Both the position numbers and the translations under genes were made by a program. A stretch of 6,555 bases of DNA, from contig JAEZQV010000264.1 of NCBI GenBank assembly GCA_023441125.1, positions 1 through 6,555 of the forward strand, written 5' to 3'. The DNA comes from Bacillota bacterium. GTDB taxonomy: Bacteria > Bacillota_C > Negativicutes > Sporomusales > Sporomusaceae. The stretch's first letter is position 1, and the number at the start of each line of letters is the position of its first letter. Shown here piece after piece: positions 5,886 through 6,555 of this stretch. A model generated the notes under the pieces. That model ran no database searches and had not been told where the DNA came from. It saw only the letters and a list, made by a program, of their open reading frames with translations.

Positions 5886-5934
5886 AAAAAAACACCGCAG
5901 GCTAGCCCGGTATAGGGCCCAGCCTTCGGTGTTT
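5886..5934 (-). terminator. Terminator hairpin just before the MFS gene (putative attenuator)
   Basis: On the minus strand an 8-bp stem (5934-5927 with 5897-5890), one mismatch and a further 5 bp (5925-5921 with 5903-5899) are followed by seven T's (5892-5886), three of which pair in the stem. A GCCC/GGGC pair lies in the apical loop. The T tract ends 18 nt before the GTG start. Because a consensus promoter lies between this hairpin and the upstream methyltransferase remnant, the hairpin sits inside the MFS leader. TCGGT-AAAC-ACCGA (5939-5926) could form an alternative small hairpin that uses part of the 5' arm. Confidence 0.82.
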
Positions 5935-5961
5935 ACCGATCAGCAATTCTTATTTACGACT

Positions 5962-5990
5962 ATATTACTACAGGTAAAGCGTGGTGTCAA
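5962..5990 (-). promoter_or_regulatory. Sigma-A type promoter for the MFS gene
   Basis: On the minus strand, TTGACA (5990-5985) and TAATAT (5967-5962) are 17 nt apart. Transcription would begin near 5955, giving a leader of about 88 nt made up mostly of the terminator hairpin. Confidence 0.75.
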
Positions 5991-6067
5991 TGTGCGGCGC
6001 TATCTTTCTTTCCCTGGCTAACTTTGACTTTGGCTGCGTTTAAATAACGCCGGTGGCGATAAGTAAA

Positions 6068-6520
6068 TCAGTCAGCCTGCCGGGGCGGTTTTTCCGCAAC
6101 CAGGATATTCATGGCGTGTTTATGAGGTATGCCGGCGGAATGGCAGTCAAAGATCAGTTCATCGCATTCTTTGATCAGCCAGTGGCTGTATAGGGAAAAA
6201 AGCTCGCCGGAAATCCAAGGGTAGGCATTCGGCTCATGCTCCGGCGCCGGGGGAATGAACGGTTTGGTTACAAAGGCGGACAATACGTGCAGGCCGCCCG
6301 GTGCGGTATGCTGCTGGTAATTTGTGAAAATCTCCTGCCTTAGTTCGGGCCGGATATAATGCAGTACGCCGTTGGAGTATAAAATATCATAGGCAGTATC
6401 CAGGCGAAAATCCAATATGTCTGCTTTGAAGACATGCACCGGCACGCCGACTTTATCAGCCAGCCTTTTGGTTTTCTCAATACCGGCAGCCGCGATATCA
6501 AAGGCGGTTGCTAACCTCTT
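6068..6520 (-). pseudogene. TehB-like SAM-dependent methyltransferase, C-terminal fragment
   Basis: The open frame of 150 codons is bounded upstream by TGA at 6523-6521. It contains KRLATAFDIAAAGIEKTKRL (the strand holding the SAM-ribose acidic residue, then a helix), ADILDF (motif II-like), YDILYSNGVLHYI, and HTAPGGLHVLSAF (post-motif), all typical of class I methyltransferases of the TehB/Methyltransf_25 type. The glycine-rich motif I (DLGCGxG), which should lie just upstream, is absent: the remaining 32 nt to the right edge do not encode it in any frame. A GTG at 6445 exists but has no ribosome binding site and would leave a protein without half of the SAM site. It is therefore a truncated or frameshifted gene, although sequence beyond the window could change this. 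TehB methylates tellurite or related species; the substrate here is unknown. Confidence 0.7.
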
Positions 6521-6555
6521 TCACGCTGTTTTATTCCATTATAGAGGTAAGGCAG
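6521..6555. other. Unassigned right end, likely breakpoint of the methyltransferase
   Basis: These 35 nt contain no coding match to the methyltransferase. A short inverted pair, ACCTCT (6514-6519) and AGAGGT (6543-6548), brackets the region. It could be the end of an inserted or deleted segment, but too little is visible to name one. Confidence 0.3.

Noticed and set aside
1..6555. CRISPR array or phage/defence system
   Set aside because: No regularly spaced repeats, cas-like genes, integrase or toxin-antitoxin pairs were seen on either strand.

Overview
The window looks like accessory chromosome of an anaerobic Firmicute. The possible match to Sporomusa/Pelosinus-type Negativicutes is an impression from family content, not a database result. 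Supporting signs are strong AAGGAG-type ribosome binding sites, consensus TTGACA-17-TAnnnT promoters, intrinsic hairpin terminators, and a nitrogenase-like reductase beside a D-cysteine desulfhydrase.

Layout. Positions 1-2451 (minus strand) hold two adjacent genes for a nitrogenase-like component 1: an alpha-like subunit (1003-2451), then a beta-like subunit that runs off the left edge (1-1001). Both keep the cysteines expected to hold a P-cluster-type Fe-S centre. The alpha-like subunit lacks the Cys and His that hold FeMo-co in true nitrogenase, so this is probably a group IV-like reductase of unknown substrate rather than a nitrogen-fixing enzyme. Positions 2452-2880 form a dense control region: a perfect 29-bp hairpin in the leader of the nitrogenase-like operon, two divergent consensus promoters sharing an inverted 14-bp sequence, and a candidate small RNA or attenuated leader of about 138 nt that ends in a textbook terminator. 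Positions 2881-3170 have no convincing gene; they hold a doubtful 39-codon ORF, an 18-bp dyad and a structured stretch faintly like a group II intron 5' end.

Positions 3171-4169 (plus) encode a PLP enzyme of the D-cysteine desulfhydrase/ACC deaminase family, with residues that favour D-cysteine. Positions 4203-4571 (plus) encode an A+T-richer Nudix hydrolase that seems internally shortened near its N-terminus and frameshifted near its C-terminus. A shared inverted repeat (4589-4640) separates it from a convergent Fsr-like MFS exporter (4683-5867, minus). The exporter has a consensus promoter, then a strong terminator hairpin immediately before its GTG start, which looks like transcription attenuation. 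Positions 6068-6520 (minus) are the C-terminal part of a TehB-like SAM methyltransferase whose frame is broken upstream.

How the parts may work together. The nitrogenase-like pair needs a NifH-like reductase, which is not in the window and may lie to the left. The most repeated theme is regulatory: three times a consensus promoter is followed by a strong hairpin before a coding region. The D-cysteine desulfhydrase (sulfide, pyruvate, ammonia) next to the reductase could hint at sulfur metabolism, but the two genes are divergent and that link is speculative.
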